Below are positions 1-13,500 of a stretch of 64,000 nt of DNA, in pieces; position 1 is the stretch's first letter, and each line of letters opens with the position of its first letter. This stretch comes from Torymus aiolomorphi. Lineage: Eukaryota > Arthropoda > Insecta > Hymenoptera > Torymidae. The DNA lies in NCBI GenBank assembly GCA_036365515.1, contig CM070877.1, positions 56,952,475-57,016,474 of the forward strand, read 5' to 3'. The notes below the pieces were generated by a model. The model saw only the letters and a program-made list of their open reading frames with translations, was not told the origin of the DNA and ran no database searches. The position numbers were made by a program, and so were the translations under genes.

Positions 1-796
1 CTAGGTAGGTAGTGGCAGCTAGTTCGACGTAGTACAGTGGAGTAGTACAAATGAGCTATGAATAATGAAATTAATAATTAAATAAATTTTAAATCAAAGA
101 AGGCGGGGATTCCAGTTCCGTGCTTAAACATAAAAGCACACAGATCGGCTACCTATAAAATGAATAAGCAAATAATTATTAAACATATGTATGTAGAGGA
201 ATCGAATTTGACGCAGATATTGGAGCAGCGCAGACGGGCTAATAAAAAATGAATAATTCAATAATTCCTAAACTCAAATAGGAGGTGAAAGCGATTTTCG
301 TGCTTGTAAGCGAAGGCACGCAGACAGGCTACCTATAATATTAATGCGCGAAATAATTTATAAACGTATATGTAGGAAGCAAGTTTGACGCAGAAAGCGC
401 AGCAGCACAACCGGGCGAGTAAAAAAATTAATAATTAAATAATTACTAAACCAAAATAGGCTGGAGAAGGAATTCTCACATTGTAAACTGAAAACGCGTA
501 GATGGGCAACCTATGAAATTGAAGAGGAAGATAGTTACAAATCTAAGTAGGGAGTGGCAGCCAATTCAACGCAATGAAGTGGAGCAGCCTCTTAAACGAG
601 CTATGAATAATAAAATTAATAATTTGAGAATTTTTAAACCAAACCAGGCGGGGGATGCGAGTTCCGTGCTTGAAAGTGAAGGCACGCAGACAGGCTGCCT
701 ATAAAATTAATGCGTGAAATCATTTTTAAATGTACATATAGGTAGAGGAAATGAGTTTTACGCAGAAAGTGGAGCAGCGCAGACGGGCTAATAAAA

Positions 797-935
797 TAGT
801 ACATTACGATACATATGACCTAGGTAGCACTTTGTTACACTGGGTGAGTTAGGGCCCGAGCGTAGCGAGGATCCTAATTACGCCGTGCCAGAGTGATACT
901 TAGGTCACAAGTATCGTATAGAATTTTATAGCACT
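797..935. mobile_element. Short palindromic MITE-like element, copy 1
   Basis: About 139 bp with inverted ends: TACGATAC...GACCTAGGTAGCAC on the left and AGTGATACTTAGGTCAC...GTATCGTA on the right. The GC-rich core has AGGGCCCGAGCGTAGCGAGG. It sits exactly where the satellite changes from minus to plus orientation. No coding capacity. Confidence 0.6.
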
Positions 936-2450
936 GCCTACCTAAGCACGCTGCCACGCCTATCTGTGTCCGCAGTTGTCCTTTGTTGCACCCTGAGGTT
1001 GCAACAAAGAATAAATTCCTTCCCCAGGCTATTTTGTTTTGGTAATTATTTAATTATCAACTTTTTATTAGCCCGTATCCGCTGCTCCATTTTCTGCAAA
1101 AAACTCGTTTCCTCTACCTACCTACATTTGAAAATTATTTCGCGCATTAATTTAATAAGCAGCCTGTCTGCGTGCCTTCACTTTCAAGCTCGGAACTCGT
1201 ATCCTCCGCCTGGTTTGTTTTAGGAATTCTCAAATTATTAATTTTATTATTCAAAGCTCGTCTACGCTGCTCCACTTCATTGCTTAAAATTGGCTACCAC
1301 TGCCTACTTTGATTTAAAACTACCCTGCGTCTCAATTGGATAGGTTACCTGCCTGCGCATTTGCACTTAAAAATGTATGGAACTTCCAATCCTTCGCCTT
1401 TTTTGGATTAGGAATTATTTATTTATTAATATTTTTATTAGTCGGTCTGCGCTGCTTCACTTTTCGCATCAAACTCGATCGCTCCCCATCTACATACGTT
1501 TAGAAATTGCTTCCTGCAATCATTTTGAAGGTAGCCTGTCTGCGTGTCTTCACTTCACTGCGTCGGAGTGGCTGCTACTGTAAACTTAGATTTTAAACTC
1601 TCTTGTTTCTCAATTGCATAGGTTGCCCATCTACACGTATTCGGTTTACAATATAAAAATTCCTTCTCCAGCCTATTTTGATTTAGTAATTCTTTAATTA
1701 TCAATTTTTTTATTAGCCCGTCTGTGCTGCTCCACTTTCTGCGTAAAACTCGTTCCCTCTACCTACGTACTATGAAAATTATTTCATGCATTAATTTCAT
1801 AGGCAGCCTGTCTGCATGCCTTCACTTTCAAGCACGGAACTCGCATTCCCCGCCTGGATTGGTTTAAGAACTCTCAAATTATTAATTTTATTATCCGTAG
1901 CTCGTCTACGCTGCTCCACTTCATTTCGTCGAATTGGCTGCCACACTACCTACGTAGATTTAAAACTATATATCTTGCTCCTCAATTGCATAGGTTATCC
2001 GTCTGCGCGTTACATTAAAAAATTCCATCCTCCGTCTTTTTTGGTTTAGGACTCATTTACTTATTATTACTTACTCATTTACTACATTTACTTTAGAAAT
2101 TGCTTCCTGCATTAATATTTAGGTAGTCTGTCTGCGTGCCTTCACTTACAAGATACGAAACCCGCACCCGCCTAGTTTGATTTCAGAATTGTTTAATTAT
2201 TAATTCTATTATTCATAGCTCGTCTGCGCTGCTCCACTTCAATGCGTCGGAGTGGCTGCTACTGTAAACTTAGATTTTAAACTCTCTTGTTTCTCAATTG
2301 CATAGGTTGCTTATCCACGCGTTTTCGGTTTACAATGTAGAAATTCCTTCCGCAGCCTATTTTGATTTAGTAATTATTTCATTGACAATTTTTTATTAGC
2401 CCGTCTGCGCTGCTCCACTTTCGGCGTCACACTCGCTCCCCTACCTATAT

Positions 2451-2863
2451 GAGGCGTTTCACGTCAGCTCTCCAGGCGCGGCGCGCGAGCGCGAAATCAT
2501 GCTGTTTTCAGCTTGTGTTTGAAGGGCTAAGATGTAAAAAAAACATAAAACGTGTTATATCTGAAAAACTATATTTTTAATATTTTTGTTGACCTGCTAG
2601 ATCGAAAGAGGAGGAAATTTTACATCGATATTGCCTTTTTCTACATAGGGATTTTTTGATTTTTTCGAGATATTATTCAAGAAATACTTAGAATTGAAAA
2701 ATTTGAGAAACTAATAGCACCATCGGAAAGCTGTGGAAAAAATACATCGAAATCACTTGGGGATTATTTTTTTTAGATACATCTTAGCCCTTCAAAAACA
2801 AGCTGAAAACAGCATGATTTCGCGCTCGCGCGCCGCGCCTGGAGAGCTGACGTGAAACGCCTC
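2451..2863. mobile_element. MITE with GAGGCGTTTCACGTCAG ends
   Basis: About 413 bp with near-perfect terminal inverted repeats of about 80 bp (left from GAGGCGTTTC, right ending GAAACGCCTC). The repeats carry a GC-rich GCGCGGCGCGCGAGCGCG block. The flanks read ATAT on both sides, a candidate 4-bp target duplication. The middle is A/T-rich with no open frame. Only the first ~25 bp of a second copy survive at about 13,743-13,768. Confidence 0.75.
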
Positions 2864-2975
2864 ATATAAGTTAAGAAATGGCTTCCTGCATTAATTTTAT
2901 GCGTTGCTCATCTACGCGTTTTCAGTTTACAATGTGAAACTTCCTTCCCTAGCCTATTTTCGTTTAGTAATTATT

Positions 2976-4109
2976 CAGGAATGCTACTCTCTTTTTTTTT
3001 TATTTAAGAGGAATAGAGGAAAATTAAACAAAAAAGGGGCAAGATTTTCATGAAAAAGAGGAAACTGAATCAGTCAATTAGGCGTTTAATAGAAAATTGT
3101 AGGCGGGGGATGCGAGTTCCACGCCTATACGGGCCGGCGTCAGACATGCAATCAAGTCAAAATAATTATTTAAATAATTCCTAACCCAACGTAGCGGGCC
3201 ATGCGAGTTCCACGCGTATACGGGAGCGTGTCAGACGTGAATACATGGCAAAATAATTATTCAAATAATTCCTAACCCAAAGTAAGCGGGGGATGCGAGT
3301 TCCACATGTACACGAGAGCGCGACAGACGAGTATATAAGGCAAAATAATTATTTAAATAATTATTAACCCCAAGCAGGTGGGGGATGCGAGTTCCACGCG
3401 TATACGGGACGGCGTCAGACATGCATTCAAGTCAAAATAATTATTTAAATAATTCTTAACCCGAAGTAGCGGAGGACGCGAGTTCTACGCGTATATGGGA
3501 GCGTGTCAGACGTGTATACATGGCAAAAAAATTATTCAAATAATTCTTAACCCAAAGTAAGTGGGGGATGCGAGTTCCAAATGTATACGGGTGCGCGACA
3601 GACGTGTATACGTGGCAAAATAATTATTCAAATAATTCGTAACCCCAAGTCGGCGGGGGATGCGTGTTCCGCGTGAATACGGGAATAAGGCAGACGTGTA
3701 TACATGGCAAAATAATTATTTAAATAACTCTTAACTCGGAGTAGGCAGCGGATGCATCCGTATTCGCGTGGAACTCGCACCTTCCGCCTACATATGGTTA
3801 AGAATTACACGAATAATTATTTTGCCTTGTATGCACGTCTGACACGCTCCCGCATACGCGAGTAACTACCCCCCCCCCCGCCGCCACCCACCTACTTGCG
3901 GTTAGGAATTATTTAAATAATTATTTTGCCTTGTATGCACGACTGACGCGCTCCCGTATATGCGTGATACTCGCATCCCTCGCCTACAATTTTCTATTAA
4001 ACGTCTAATTGACTGATTCAGTTTCCCCTTTTTCATGAAAATCTTCCCCTTTTTTGTGATAATTTTGCTCTATTCCTCTTAAATAAAAAAAAAGAGAGTA
4101 GCATCCCTG
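2976..4109. mobile_element. CAGGGATGCTACTC foldback element, copy 1
   Basis: Inverted ends of about 130 bp: CAGGAATGCTACTC on the left and GAGTAGCATCCCTG on the right. Inside are tandem units of about 90-95 bp (AATTATTTAAATAATTATTTT then GTCTGAC..GCGTGGAACTCGCATCCCC) that switch direction near the centre (about 3,760). These inner units resemble the surrounding satellite monomer. The flanks outside the element are also inverted copies of each other. Confidence 0.7.
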
Positions 4110-4658
4110 TATAATTACTAAACCAAAATAAGCTGGGGAAGGAATTTTCACATTGTAAACTGAAAACGCGTAGATGGGCAACGTATAAAATTAATGCAGG
4201 AAGCCATTTCTAAACTTATATAGGTAGGGGAGCGAGTTCGACGCAGAAAGTGGAGTAGCGTACACGGGCTATGAATAATAAAATTAATAATTAAAGAATC
4301 GTTAAACCAAACTGGGCAGGTGATGCAGGTTCCGTGCTTGAAGAAAAGGCACGCGGACAGGCTAAACCTAAAAAATTAATAAGAACAAATTTTTTAACGT
4401 ACATACGTAGAGGAAGCGAGTGTAATGCCGAAAGTGGAGCAACGCAGATGGGCTAATGAAAAATTGATAATGAAATAATTACTAAATCAAAATAGACTGG
4501 GGAAGGAATTTCTACATTGTAGACCGAAACCGCGTAGATAAACAACCTATGGAATTGAGAAACAAGATAGTTTAAAATCTAAGTTTAAAGTAGCAGCCAC
4601 TCCGACGCATTGAAGTGGAGCAGCGCAGACGAGCTATGAATAATAGTATTAATAATTC

Positions 4659-5353
4659 TGTGGCTTCCAGGAAAAACCACGTAAGGGATGAGTTTTTCAA
4701 AATCGGTTTTATCCCTTTTTTCTTATCTTTAAACAGTCCTCTATCATTTAGCCGTGACAGAAATTACGGAAGTGCACTCGTTGTCTTGAATCAGCAGAAG
4801 GGAAAACCACATATCTCCATTTTTTTTCAACATTTTCCCGGAATAACTACGTATCTCAATTTTTTTAGAATAATTACCGGGAAAACCACGTAACTCCACT
4901 TATTTTTTACAATAATTCCTGGAAAAACCACGTAACTCCACTTTTTTTTTTTAGAATAACTCCCGGAAAAACCACGTAACTCCACTTTTTTGTAGAGTAA
5001 TTCCCAGAAAACCTGTGTAATTCCACTTTTTTCTGTAGAGTAATTCCCGGAAAACCCATGTAATTCCACTTTTTTTTAGAAAAACTCCCGGAAACCCCAT
5101 GTAACTCCACAAAAATTTTTTTTTATTCCCGGAATAACAACGTAAGTGAAATTCGATTTCTAAAACATGAACGCTATTTTCTCTTGTTACTATGGCAAAA
5201 AATATGTTATTTACATTAGCATTCATAGACACAGTGTTGCATTTAATCTCATTTGTCTTGATTTATAACATCGATGCGAAACCTGCGAAACTAAAACTCG
5301 ATTTACTCGAAACAATGAAAAGTGGAGATAAGTGGTTTTTCCTGGAAGCCACA
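4659..5353. mobile_element. TGTGGCTTCC foldback/MITE, copy 1
   Basis: Ends are TGTGGCTTCCAGGAAAAACC and its complement. Inside, a ~45-bp unit (GGAAAAACCACGTAACTCCAC plus a T-run and AATAATTCC) repeats several times from about 4,800 to 5,110. A unique ~170-bp part at about 5,190-5,350 gives short open frames on both strands that I do not regard as genes. Confidence 0.65.
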
Positions 5354-5850
5354 GAATTAAACAATTCTGAAACCAAACTAGGCGGGTGCGGGTTTCGTAT
5401 CTTGTAAGTAAAGGCACGCAGACAGGCTACTTAAAAATTAATGCAGGAAGCATTTTCTAAACGTATGTAGGTTGGGGTGCGATCAAGTTTGATGCAAGAA
5501 ATGGAGCAGCGCAGACGGACTAGTGAAAAAAATTAATAATTAAATGAGTCCTAAACCAAAAAAGACGGAGGATGGAATTTCCATACATTTTTTAATGCAA
5601 ACGCGCAGACGGGTAACCTATGCAATTGAGGAGCAAGATAGTTTTAAATCTACGTAGGTAGTGTGGCAGCCAATTCGACGAAATGAAGTGGAGCAGCGTA
5701 GATGAGCTACGGATAATAAAATTAATAATTTGAGAGTTCTTAAACCAATCCAGGCGGGGAATGCGAGTTCCGTGCTTGAAAGTGAAGGCACGCAGACAGG
5801 CTACCTATCAAATTAATGCACGAAATAATTTTCAAATGTACGTAGATAGT

Positions 5851-5990
5851 ATAAAATAGTACATTACGATACATGTGACCTAGGTAGCACTTTGTTACAC
5901 TCCGTGAGTTAGGGCCCGGGCGTAGCGAGGGTCCTAATTACGCCGTGCCAGAGTAATACTTAGGTCACAAGAATCGTATAGAATTTTGTA
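5851..5990. mobile_element. Short palindromic MITE-like element, copy 2
   Basis: Near-identical to the copy at 797-935 and again placed at a minus-to-plus switch of the satellite. It marks a local palindrome centre in the loop of the giant inverted repeat. Confidence 0.6.
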
Positions 5991-6799
5991 TCACTGCCTA
6001 CCTAAGTCCGCTGTCACGCCTATTTGTGTTCTCAGTTGTCTTTTGTTGCACCGTGAGGTTGCAACAAAGAAGAAATTCCTTCCCCAGCCTATTTTATTTT
6101 GGTAATTATTTAATTATCAATTTTTGATTAGCTCGTCTGCACTGCTCTACTTTCTGCGAATAACTCGTTTCCTCTACCTACCTACATTACAAAATTATTT
6201 AGCGCATTAATTTAATAAGCAGCCTGTCTGCGTGCCGTCACTTTCAAACTCGTAACTCGTATCCTCCGCCTGGTTTGGTATAAGAATTCTCAAATTATTA
6301 ATTTTATTATTCATAGCTCAACTGCGCTGCTCCACTTCATTGCGGTAATTTGGCTGCCACTGCCAATTTAGATTTAAAACTATCTTGCTCCTCAATTGCA
6401 TAGGTTACCCTACACGTTTCCAGTTCTACACGTTTTCAGTTTATAATGTGAAAATACCGTCCCCAGCCTATTTTGATTTAGTAATTATTTAATTAATAAT
6501 TTTTTTATTAGCCCTTTACTCAATGTCAAGTTTACTAAATGTACATTATTGGGAGGAGATGGACGACCAAAGACCACCGACCAAAGACCACAGATCGCAG
6601 ACCATTATCTTTTTAATATAATAGGAGATTTTTTTATTAGCCCGTTTGCGCTGCTCCACTTTCTGCGTCGAACTCGCTCCCCTACCTATATAAGTTTAGA
6701 AATGGCTTACAGCATTAATTTTATACGTTGCTCATCTACGCGTTTTCAGTTTACAATGTGAAAATTCCTTCCCTAGCCTATTTTGGTTTAGTAATTATA

Positions 6800-7559
6800 C
6801 AGGGATGCTACTCTCTTTTTTTTATTGAAGAGGAATAGAGAAAAATTATCACAGAAAAGGGGAGATTTTCATGAAAAAGGTGACCTGAATCAGTCAATTA
6901 GACGTTTAATAGAAAATTGTAGGCGGAGGATGCGAGTTCCACGCGTATACGGGAAGGCGTCAGTCGTGCATACGAGACAAAATAATTATTTAAATAATGC
7001 CTAACAGAAAGTAGGTGGAGCGCGGAGGGAGAGGGGGAGTTCCACGCGTATGCGGGAGGGTGTCAGACGTACATACAAGGCAAAATAATTATTCGCCTAA
7101 TTCTTAACCATATGTAGGCGGAAGGTGCAAATTCCACGCGAATACGGATGCATCAGCCGTCTACTTGGGGTTAAGAATTATTTAAATATTTATTTTGCCA
7201 TGTATATACGTCTGCCTTATTCCGTATCCACGCGGAACACGCATCGTCCGCCGACTTGGGTTTACGAATTATTTACATAATTATTTTGCCATGTATACAC
7301 GTTTGTCGCGCTCCTGTATACATGTGGAACTCGCATCCGCCATGCACTTACTTTGGGTCAAGAATTATTTGAATAATTATTTTGCCATGTATACACGCCT
7401 GACACGCTCCCGTATACGCGTGGAACTCGCATCCCTCGCCTACAATTTTCTATTAAACACCTAATTGACTGATTCAGTTTTCCCCTTTTCATGAAAATCT
7501 TCCCCTTTTTTTGTTATAATTTTCCTCTATTCCTCCAAAAAAAAAGAGTAGCATCCCTG
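6800..7559. mobile_element. CAGGGATGCTACTC foldback element, copy 2
   Basis: Same inverted ends as the copy at 2,976-4,109 but with fewer internal ~92-bp units (760 bp in total). Placed where the satellite switches from plus to minus. Confidence 0.7.
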
Positions 7560-8100
7560 CATAATTACTAAACCAAAATAGGCTGGGTAGGGAATTTTCA
7601 CATTGTAAACTGAAAACGCGTAGATGAGCAACGTATAAAATTAATGCAGGAAGCCATTTCTTATAACGTATATAGGCAGGGGAGCGAATTCGACGCAGAA
7701 AGTGGAGCAGCGCACACGGGCTATAAATAATAAAATTAATAATTAAAGAATCGTTAAACCAAACTAGGCAGGAGATGCAGGTTCCGTGCTTGGAAAAAAG
7801 GCACGCGGACAGGCTAAACCTAAAAAATTAATAAGAACAAATTTTTTAACGTATGTACGTAGAGGAAGCGAGTGTGACGCCGAAAGGGGAGCAGCTAATA
7901 AAAAATTGATAATGAAATAATTACTAAATCAAAATAGACTGGGGAAGGAATTTCTACATTGTAAACCGAAAATGCGTAGATAAACAACCTGTGGCATTGA
8001 GAAACAAGAAAGTTTAAAATCTAAGTTTACCGTAGCAGCCACTCCGACGCATTGAAGTGGAGCAGCGCAGACGAGCTATAAATAATAGAATTCATAATTC

Positions 8101-8624
8101 TGTGGCTTCCTGGAAAAACCACGTAAGGAACGAGTTTTTCAAAATCGGTTTTATGGCTCTTTTCTTATCTTTAAACAGTCCTCTATCATTTAGCCGTGAC
8201 AGAAATTACGGAAGTGCACTCGTTGTCTTGAGTCAGCACAAGGAAAAACCACATATGTCCATTTTTGTCAACATTTTCCTGGAATAACCACGTATCTCCA
8301 TTTTTTAGAATAATTCTCGGAAAAACCACGTAACTCCACTTATTTTTTTAGAATAACTCCCGGAAACCCCACGTAACTCCACTAAAATTTTTTTTTATTC
8401 CCGGAATAACCACGTAAGAGAAATCCGATTTCTAAAACATGAACGCTATTTTCTCTGGTTACTATGGAAAAAAATATGTTATTTACATTAATATTCATAG
8501 ACGTAGTGTTGCATTTAATCTCATTTGTCTTGATTTATAACATCGATGCAAAACCTGCGAAACTAAAACTCCATTTACTCGAAATAAAGAAAAGTGGAGA
8601 TAAGTGGGTTTTCCTGGAAGCCAC
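8101..8624. mobile_element. TGTGGCTTCC foldback/MITE, copy 2
   Basis: A shorter copy of the element at 4,659-5,353, with fewer ~45-bp internal units and the same terminal sequence. Confidence 0.65.
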
Positions 8625-9302
8625 AGAATTAAACAATTCTGAAACCAAACTAGGCGGGTGCGGGTTTCGTATCTTGTAAGTGAAGGCACGCAGGCAGGCT
8701 ACCTAAATATTAATGCAGGAAGCAATTTCTAAACGTATGTAGGTTGGGGAGCGATCGAGTTTGATGCAAAAAATGGAGTAGGGCAGACGAACTAATAAAA
8801 AAAATTAATAATTAAATAATTCCTAAACCAAAAAGGCGGAGGATGGAATTACCACACATTCTTTAATGCAAATGCGCAGACGGGTAACCTATGCAATTGA
8901 GGAGCAAGATAGTTTTAAATCTACGCAGGTAGTGTGACAGCCAATTCGACGAGATGAAGTGGAGCAGCGTAGACGAGCCACGGATAATAAAATTGATAAT
9001 TTGAGAATTCTTAAACCTAACCAGGCGGGGAGTGCGAGTTCCGTGCTTGAAAGTGAAGGCACGCAGACAGGCTGCCTATGAAATTAATGCACGAAATAAT
9101 TTTCAAATGTACGTAGGTAGAGGGAACGAGTTTTACGCAGAAAGTGGAGCAGCGCAGACGGGCTAAAAAAAAATTGATAATTAAAGAATTACTAAATCAA
9201 AATAGGCTGGAGAAGGAATTCTACATTGTAAACCGAAAATACGTAGATGGGCAACTTATGCAATTGAGAAACAAGAGAGTTTAAAATCTAAGTTTACAGT
9301 AC

Positions 9303-9971
9303 TCCACTTTTCATTATTTCGAGTAAATCGAGTTTTAGTTTCGCAGGTTTCGCATCGATGTTATAAATCAAGACAAATGAGATTAAATGCAACACTGCGT
9401 CTATGAATGCTAATGTAAATAACATATTTTTTGCTATAGTAAGAAGAGAAAATAGCGTTCATGTTTTAGAAATCGAATTTCACTTACGTGGTTATTACGG
9501 GAATAAAAGAAAATTTTAGTGGAGTTTATTTTTTATAGTTTAGTTATTCTAAAAAAAGTGGAGTTACGTGGTTTTTCCTGGAGTTTTTCTAAAAGAAAGT
9601 GGAACTACATGGGTTTTCCGGGAATTAGTCTACAAAAAAAAGTGGAGTTACGTGGTTTTCTCCGGGAGTTATTCTCTAAAAAAAAAAGTGGAGTTACGCG
9701 TTTTTTCCAGGAATTATTCTAAAAAATAAGTGGAGTTACGTGGTTTTTTCGGGAATTATTCTTAAAAAATGGAGATACGTGGTTATTCCGGGAAAATGTT
9801 GAAAAAAAAATGGAGATATGTAGTTTTTCCTTGTGCTGATCCAAGACAACGAGGGCACTTCCGTAATTTCTGTCACGGCTAAATGATAGAGGACTGTTTA
9901 AAGATAAGAAAAAAGGCATAAAACCGATTTTGAAAAACTCATCCCTTACGTGGTTTTTCTGGGAAGCCACA
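9303..9971. mobile_element. TGTGGCTTCC foldback/MITE, inverted truncated copy
   Basis: Reverse-orientation copy. The right end (GGGAAGCCACA) is intact. The left end is missing and meets satellite sequence abruptly at about 9,302. This junction is also where the right arm of the giant palindrome begins. Confidence 0.6.
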
Positions 9972-10521
9972 GAATTATTAATTCTATTATTCATAGCTCA
10001 TCTGCGCTGCTCCACTTCAATGCGTCGGAGTGGTTGCTACTGTAAACTTAGATTTTAAACTGTCTTGTTTCTCAATTCCATAGGTTGTTTATCTACGCGT
10101 TTTCGGTCTACAATGTAGAAATTCCTTCCCCAGTATATTTTGATTTAGTAATTATTTTATTATCAATTTTTTATTAGCCCATCTGCGTTGCTCCACTTCG
10201 GCGTCACACTTACTTCCTCTACGTACATACGCTAAAAAATTTGTTCTTATTAATTTTTTAGGTTTAGCCTGTCCACGTGCCTTTTTTTTAAGCACAGAAC
10301 CTGCATCTCCTGCCTAGTTTGGTTTGACGATTCTTTCATTATTAATTTTATTATTTATAGCCCGTGTGCGCTGCTCCACTTTCTGCGTCGAACTCGCTCC
10401 CCTACCTATATACGTTATGAGAAATGGCTTCCTGCATTAATTTTATACGTTGCTCATCTACGCGTTTTCAGTTTACAATGTGAAAATTCCTTCCCCAGCC
10501 TATTTTGGTTTAGTAATTATG

Positions 10522-13500
10522 CAGGGATACTACTCTTTTTTTTTGAGCAATAGAGGAAAATTATAACAAGAAAAGGGGAAGATTTTCATGAAAAAGGGGA
10601 AACTGAATCAGTCAATGAGACCCCGCGTAAAAAATTTACTATGGCCCAAATATTGGACATAGTATGGGCCAACTATGGGCAAGATGTGGCCTATGAAAAA
10701 AAAATATATGAGCAAAATATTGGCTTGATAATGCCACGGCGCGGGAGCCACATTTGGGCAATATTTATATATACCGTGGACAACTGTTGGCTATATATCA
10801 ACCATAAATGCCAAGAAATGGGTAAAATCAATCGATTACTGGACAACAGTGATCTATACATGAGATTTGTGTATATCTATGTTTTTGTAATTTTAATGTT
10901 CTTTGGTAGTGTGCAGGCTAAATATTTTATATAAAAATATTAAAATATATATTTTTTAATATAAAATAAAACTATAAAGCATTTAAGTATTAAAAAACAA
11001 ATCTTTAGGTATAGTTAGTTTGATAAAAAAGATCAAAAATAAAATAAAATTATACATGAGAAATGTAGGTTTTAGACAAAAATTAAAATACACAATTATT
11101 TTAGGAATGAATTTGTTTTATTTATTCATTTTATTTATTAATTTATTTATTTATAAAATACTGCATTTTTTGGCATGAGTTATGCCAAACTGGTAGTGGC
11201 CGACGGTGTGGAGAACCTCCGATCTCGTCGAACTGGATGTGTCGGCTCTGAACCCATGCTCTTCTACAGACGGCGTGGAAGTGTGTGATATAGGTACGGT
11301 GCGACTATCTTGGACCCCACGTTCCCCCGCTAATGCGTAAACGACGACGAAAGCCATAGGTTCATGCCTACGGAAAAATACACAAGATAGCTTGCTCTTA
11401 CGGAAATCGCGGGAAAAGTGGGAAAAGCGAAACAGGCGGTCCAGCGCTCATTACTCGTCATGGCCCGTGTTTCTCACTTTTCCCGCGCTTTCCATAAGAG
11501 CCAGCCATCTTGTGCATTCTTCCGTGGGCATGAACCTATAGCTTTCGTCGTCGTTTGCGCATTAGCGGGGGAACGTGCAATCCAGGATAGTCGCACCGTA
11601 CCTATATCACACATTTCCACGCCGTCTGTAGAAGAGCATGGGTTCAGCGCCGACACATCCAGTTCGACGAGATCGGAGGTCCTCCACGTCGACGTCTACC
11701 TGTTTACCATAACACATGCTACAAATGCAGTATTTTATAAGTTAATAAATTAATAAATAAAATAAATAAATAAAACAAATTTATTTCTAAAATAATTTTG
11801 TATTTTAATTTTTGTCTAAAACCTATATTTCCCATGTATAATTTTATTTTATTTTTCATCTTGTGTTCTTTTATCAAACTAACTATACTTACAGATTTGT
11901 TTTTTAATACTTAAATGCTTTATAGTTTTATTTTATATTAAACAATATATATTTTAATATTTTTATATAAAATATTTAGCCTGGACACTATATACAAATC
12001 TCATGTATAGATTACTGTTATCCAGTATATCGATTGATTTTACCCATATCTTGGCATTTATGATTGATATATAGCCAACAGTTGTCCACGGTATATATAA
12101 ATATTGTCCAAATGTGGCTCCGGCGCCGTGGCATTATCAAGCCAATATTTTGCTCATATATTTTTTCTCATAGGCCACATCTTGCCCATAGTTGGCCCAT
12201 ACTATGTCCAATATTTTGGCCATAGTAAATTTTTTTACGCGGGACGTTTAATAGAAAATCGTAGGCGAGGGATGCGAGTATCACGCGTATACGGGAGCGC
12301 CTCAGTCGTGCATACAAGGCAAAATAATTATTTAAATAATTCCTCACCACAAGTAGGTGGGCAGCGGCGGAGGGGGGGGGAGTTCCTCGCGTATGCGGGA
12401 GCGTGTGAGACGTGCATACAAGGCAAAATAATTATTCGCGTAATTCTTAACCATATGTAGGCGGAAGGTGCGAATTCCACGCGAATACGGATGCATCCGC
12501 CGCCTACTTGGTGTTAAAAATTATTTAAATAATTATCTTGCCATGTATACACGTCCGCCTTATTCCCGTATTCACGTGGAACACGCATCCCCCGCCGACT
12601 TGGGGTTACGAATTATTTGAATAATTATTTTGCCACGTATACACGTCTGTCGCGCTCCCGTAAACATGTACCACATCCCCCACTTACTTTGAGTTAAGAA
12701 TTATTTGAATAATTATTTTGCCATGTATACACGTCTGACACGCTCCCATATACGCGTAGAACTTGCGTCCCCCGCTACTTGGGGTTAAGAATTATTTAAA
12801 TAATTATTTTGACTTGAATGCATGTCTGACGCCGTCCCGTATACGCGTGGAACTCGCATCCCCCACCTGCTTGGGGTTAATAATTATTTAAATAATTATT
12901 TTGCCATATATACTCGTCTGTCGCGCTCTCGTGTACATGTGGAACTTGCATCCCCCGCTTACTTTGGGTTAAGAATTATTTGAACAATTATTTTGCCATG
13001 TATTCACGTCTGACACGCTCCCGTATACGCGTGGAACTCGCATCGCCCGCTACTTGGGGTTAGGAATTATTTAAATAATTATTTTGACTTGAATGCATGT
13101 CTGACGCCGACCCGTACAGGCGTGGAACTCGCATCCCCTGTCTGCTTGGTTTAAGAATTATTTAAATAATTATTTTGCCATGTAGATACGTCTGATGCCC
13201 TCCCGTATACGCGTGGAACTCGCATCCCCTGCTTACTTTGTGTTAAGAATTATTTGAATAATTATTTTGACTTGAATGCATGTCTGACGCCGTCCCGTGT
13301 ACGCGTGGAACTCGCATCCCCCACCTGCTTGGGGTTAATAATTATTTAAATAATTATTTTGCCATATATACACGTCTCTCGCGCTCTCGTGTACATGTGG
13401 AACTCGCACCCCCCGCTTACTTTGGGTTAAGAATTATTTGAATAATTATTTTGCCATGTATTCACGGCTGACACGCTCCCGTACACGCGTGGAACTCGCA

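Larger units (their letters stand above)
1..5330 (+). repeat. Left arm of a giant imperfect inverted repeat
   Basis: This segment reads as the reverse complement of about 9,300-15,360, including its embedded foldback elements. Position 1 pairs with about 15,360, and about 5,328 pairs with about 9,302. The arm is probably cut by the window start. Relative to the other arm it keeps about 1,590-2,863, which is deleted on the right, and lacks the 10,622-12,243 insertion. Matching was by eye, so boundaries are approximate. Confidence 0.75.
6690..9130 (+). repeat. Third, direct copy of part of the arm sequence
   Basis: About 6,690-9,130 repeats about 2,880-5,830 in the same orientation with an offset near 3.45-3.8 kb. 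It contains the CAGGGATG foldback (6,800 versus 2,976) and the TGTGGCTTCC element (8,101 versus 4,659) in the same order. This copy lies in the loop of the giant palindrome, so the block has both inverted and direct duplication. Just upstream, about 6,512-6,630 is an unrelated insert with a short GACCACCGACC-like repeat. Confidence 0.65.

Noticed and set aside
3060..4000. CRISPR-like regular repeats
   Set aside because: The ~92-bp units are diverged satellite-type repeats without unique spacers, in a eukaryotic context.
5192..5407. Mirrored 60-90-aa frames, repeated near 8,464-8,689
   Set aside because: Carried by copies of the TGTGGCTTCC foldback element; both strands open equally, no family match.
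10641..10934. 97-aa open frame
   Set aside because: Lies in an arm of the 1.6-kb foldback element and resembles no protein family.
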